DNA of 22,071 bases from JBBIQS01 sp037442205 (GTDB taxonomy: Bacteria; Myxococcota; Myxococcia; Myxococcales; UBA5297), in NCBI GenBank assembly GCA_037442205.1, contig JBBIQS010000112.1:1-22071 (forward strand). Reading direction: 5' to 3'. The position numbers and the translations under genes were made by a program. The notes under the pieces are model-generated. The model made no database searches and had not been told where the DNA came from. It was given only the letters and a program-made list of their open reading frames with translations. Shown piece by piece: positions 20,700 to 22,071 of the stretch. The first letter of the stretch is position 1. Each line of letters starts with the position of its first letter.

Positions 20700-22071
20700 A
20701 TGCCCGACGGCACCGATATTGATACCACCCTAGAAACCGCCCCCGAGGCTCCCGCCTCCGACTACGTGGCGGACATCACCTTCGACGAGCTGCCGCTCTC
20801 CTCAGACGTCAAGCGCGGGATCGCCGACCGCGGCTACAAGATGCCGACGCCGGTGCAGGCCCGCTCGATCCCCAAGGTGCTCGAGGGTCGCGACCTGATC
20901 GTCCGCTCGAAGACCGGCACCGGCAAGACCGCCGCCTTCGGCATCCCGATGCTCGAGAAGGTTCCCGCCGGCACCCGCGAAGTCCGGGCGCTGGTGCTCT
21001 GCCCCACCCGCGAGCTCGCCATCCAGGTGGCCGACGAGATCCGCGCCCTCGGCAAGCACCGCGACCTGACGGTCGCCGCCATCTACGGCGGGGCCTCGAT
21101 GAAGGAGCAGATCGACGCCCTGGAAGCCGGGGCCTCGATCGTGGTCGGCACGCCCGGCCGCGTCTACGACCACATCCGCCGCAAGAACCTCGACCTCTCC
21201 ACCGCCCAGTTCGGCGTCCTCGACGAGGCCGACGAGATGCTCAACCAGGGCTTCTACGAGGAGGTCACTCGCATCCTCGAGCACCTTCCGGCCACGAAGC
21301 AGATGCTGCTCTTCTCGGCCACCGTGCCGCCGGACATCGACCGGCTGATCAAGCGCTTCCTCAAGGATCCGGAGACGGTGCTCTTGTCCGGCGACGTCTT
21401 CACCGTGGAGGGCATCGAGCAGGTGCTTTACTACACGGTCGACGCCTACCCGAAGCCCCGCAACCTGATCTACCTGCTGGAGCTGGAGGAGCCGGACAAC
21501 GCGATCATCTTCTGCAACACCCGCGACGACACCTCGCTGGTGACCGCGGTGCTCAACCGCAACGGCTTCGACGCCGAGGTCTTGAACGGAGACCTTCCGC
21601 AGAAGGAGCGCGAGCGGGTGATGGCCAAGATCAAGCGCGGTGAGCTCGAGTACCTGGTGGCCACCGACATCGCCGCCCGAGGCATCGACATCAGCGACCT
21701 GACGCACGTGATCAACTACTCGCTGCCCGAGGATCCGGCGGTCTACCTGCACCGGGTCGGGCGCACCGGGCGCATCGGCAAGAAGGGCGTGGCGCTCAAC
21801 CTGGTCAGCGGCCGCGAGATGGTGACCCTGACCGCGCTGGAGAAGCGCTACGGGATCAAGTTCGAGGAGCGCAAGCTGCCGACGCCCGAGGAGGCCCGCA
21901 AGCGCTGGGCGGATCGCCATCTGGCGCAGATCCGCGACGCCGCCAAGAGCTCGGTCTACGACGCGATGATCCCGCTGGCGCAGGACATCAAGACCCTGCC
22001 CGAGGGCGACGCCACCTTCGCCTTCCTGCTCAAGTACTTCTTCCAGCACTCGCGCATGGAGAAGGCACAGC
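20700..22071 (+). CDS. DEAD-box ATP-dependent RNA helicase (3' end beyond window)
   Basis: The first 457 codons are present and the frame is open to the edge. The protein unwinds or remodels RNA using ATP, in ribosome assembly or mRNA decay. It has the Q motif region (ITFDELPLSSDVKRGIADRG, then MPTPVQ), motif I SKTGTGKT, PTRELA, the GG motif, TPGR, VLDEADEM, the SAT motif (LLFSATVPP), VATDIAARGID and HRVGRTGR, so both RecA domains are complete. Past residue 400 a tail begins (KLPTPEEARKRWADRHLAQIRD), as in CsdA/DeaD-type helicases whose C-terminal RNA-binding part would lie beyond the window. The ATG at 20700 has a GGAG about 10 nt upstream. The gene diverges from the sigma factor gene across a 278-bp intergenic region. 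Confidence 0.96.
   Translation, partial: MPDGTDIDTTLETAPEAPASDYVADITFDELPLSSDVKRGIADRGYKMPTPVQARSIPKVLEGRDLIVRSKTGTGKTAAFGIPMLEKVPAGTREVRALVLCPTRELAIQVADEIRALGKHRDLTVAAIYGGASMKEQIDALEAGASIVVGTPGRVYDHIRRKNLDLSTAQFGVLDEADEMLNQGFYEEVTRILEHLPATKQMLLFSATVPPDIDRLIKRFLKDPETVLLSGDVFTVEGIEQVLYYTVDAYPKPRNLIYLLELEEPDNAIIFCNTRDDTSLVTAVLNRNGFDAEVLNGDLPQKERERVMAKIKRGELEYLVATDIAARGIDISDLTHVINYSLPEDPAVYLHRVGRTGRIGKKGVALNLVSGREMVTLTALEKRYGIKFEERKLPTPEEARKRWADRHLAQIRDAAKSSVYDAMIPLAQDIKTLPEGDATFAFLLKYFFQHSRMEKAQ

Overview
The window is GC-rich and gene-dense, with many neighbouring genes that touch or overlap. It reads like a chromosome segment from Myxococcota or a relative. The pointers are an RpoH-like sigma factor with a long basic/Pro-rich N-terminus, lipoproteins with Asp-Gly-Gly linkers (DGGVADAGSASADGG), a Tat-exported DUF4159 protein paired with a VWA membrane protein, and bacterial Hen1-Pnkp RNA repair genes. 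No rRNA, tRNA, CRISPR array, transposase or integrase was recognised.

Layout. Positions 1-3302 (minus): a DUF4159 protein, a VWA/amidotransferase-like membrane protein and, after a gap, the start of a DUF2804-like gene that runs off the edge. 3481-4512 (plus): two small membrane proteins. 4688-4768: a self-complementary intergenic element. 4790-10857 (minus): an exporter operon in the order hlyD-like adaptor, C39 peptidase-ABC transporter, second ABC transporter with a dead C39-like domain, a coupled 11-codon ORF, and a tiny peptide gene. 11110-11259 (plus): a second tiny peptide gene, divergent from the exporter and ended by a clear intrinsic terminator. 11522-12116 (minus): a small exported protein and a third tiny peptide. 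12303-16252 (plus): hen1 and pnkp with a 4-bp overlap. 16253-16829: no gene, but a nine-copy repeat with a 31-32 bp period. 16830-18283: two convergent lipoprotein genes. 18457-20421 (minus): a sigma factor followed by a membrane-anchored lectin-fold protein. 20700 to the end (plus): a DEAD-box RNA helicase, cut by the window edge.

The most interesting content is the exporter locus. Three very short genes on both strands, spread around the exporter, encode peptides with the same 10-residue block, [ML]-K-[IV]-K-T-x-[VI]-[KR]-A-G, followed by unrelated tails of 8, 9 and 15 residues. Each has a good ribosome binding site. With a C39 (leader-cleaving) transporter beside them, the simplest reading is a family of secreted peptide precursors: a short conserved leader ending in Ala-Gly and a variable core. 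No maturation enzyme for them is visible in the window. The Hen1-Pnkp pair is a known RNA repair system and is probably independent of the peptide locus.
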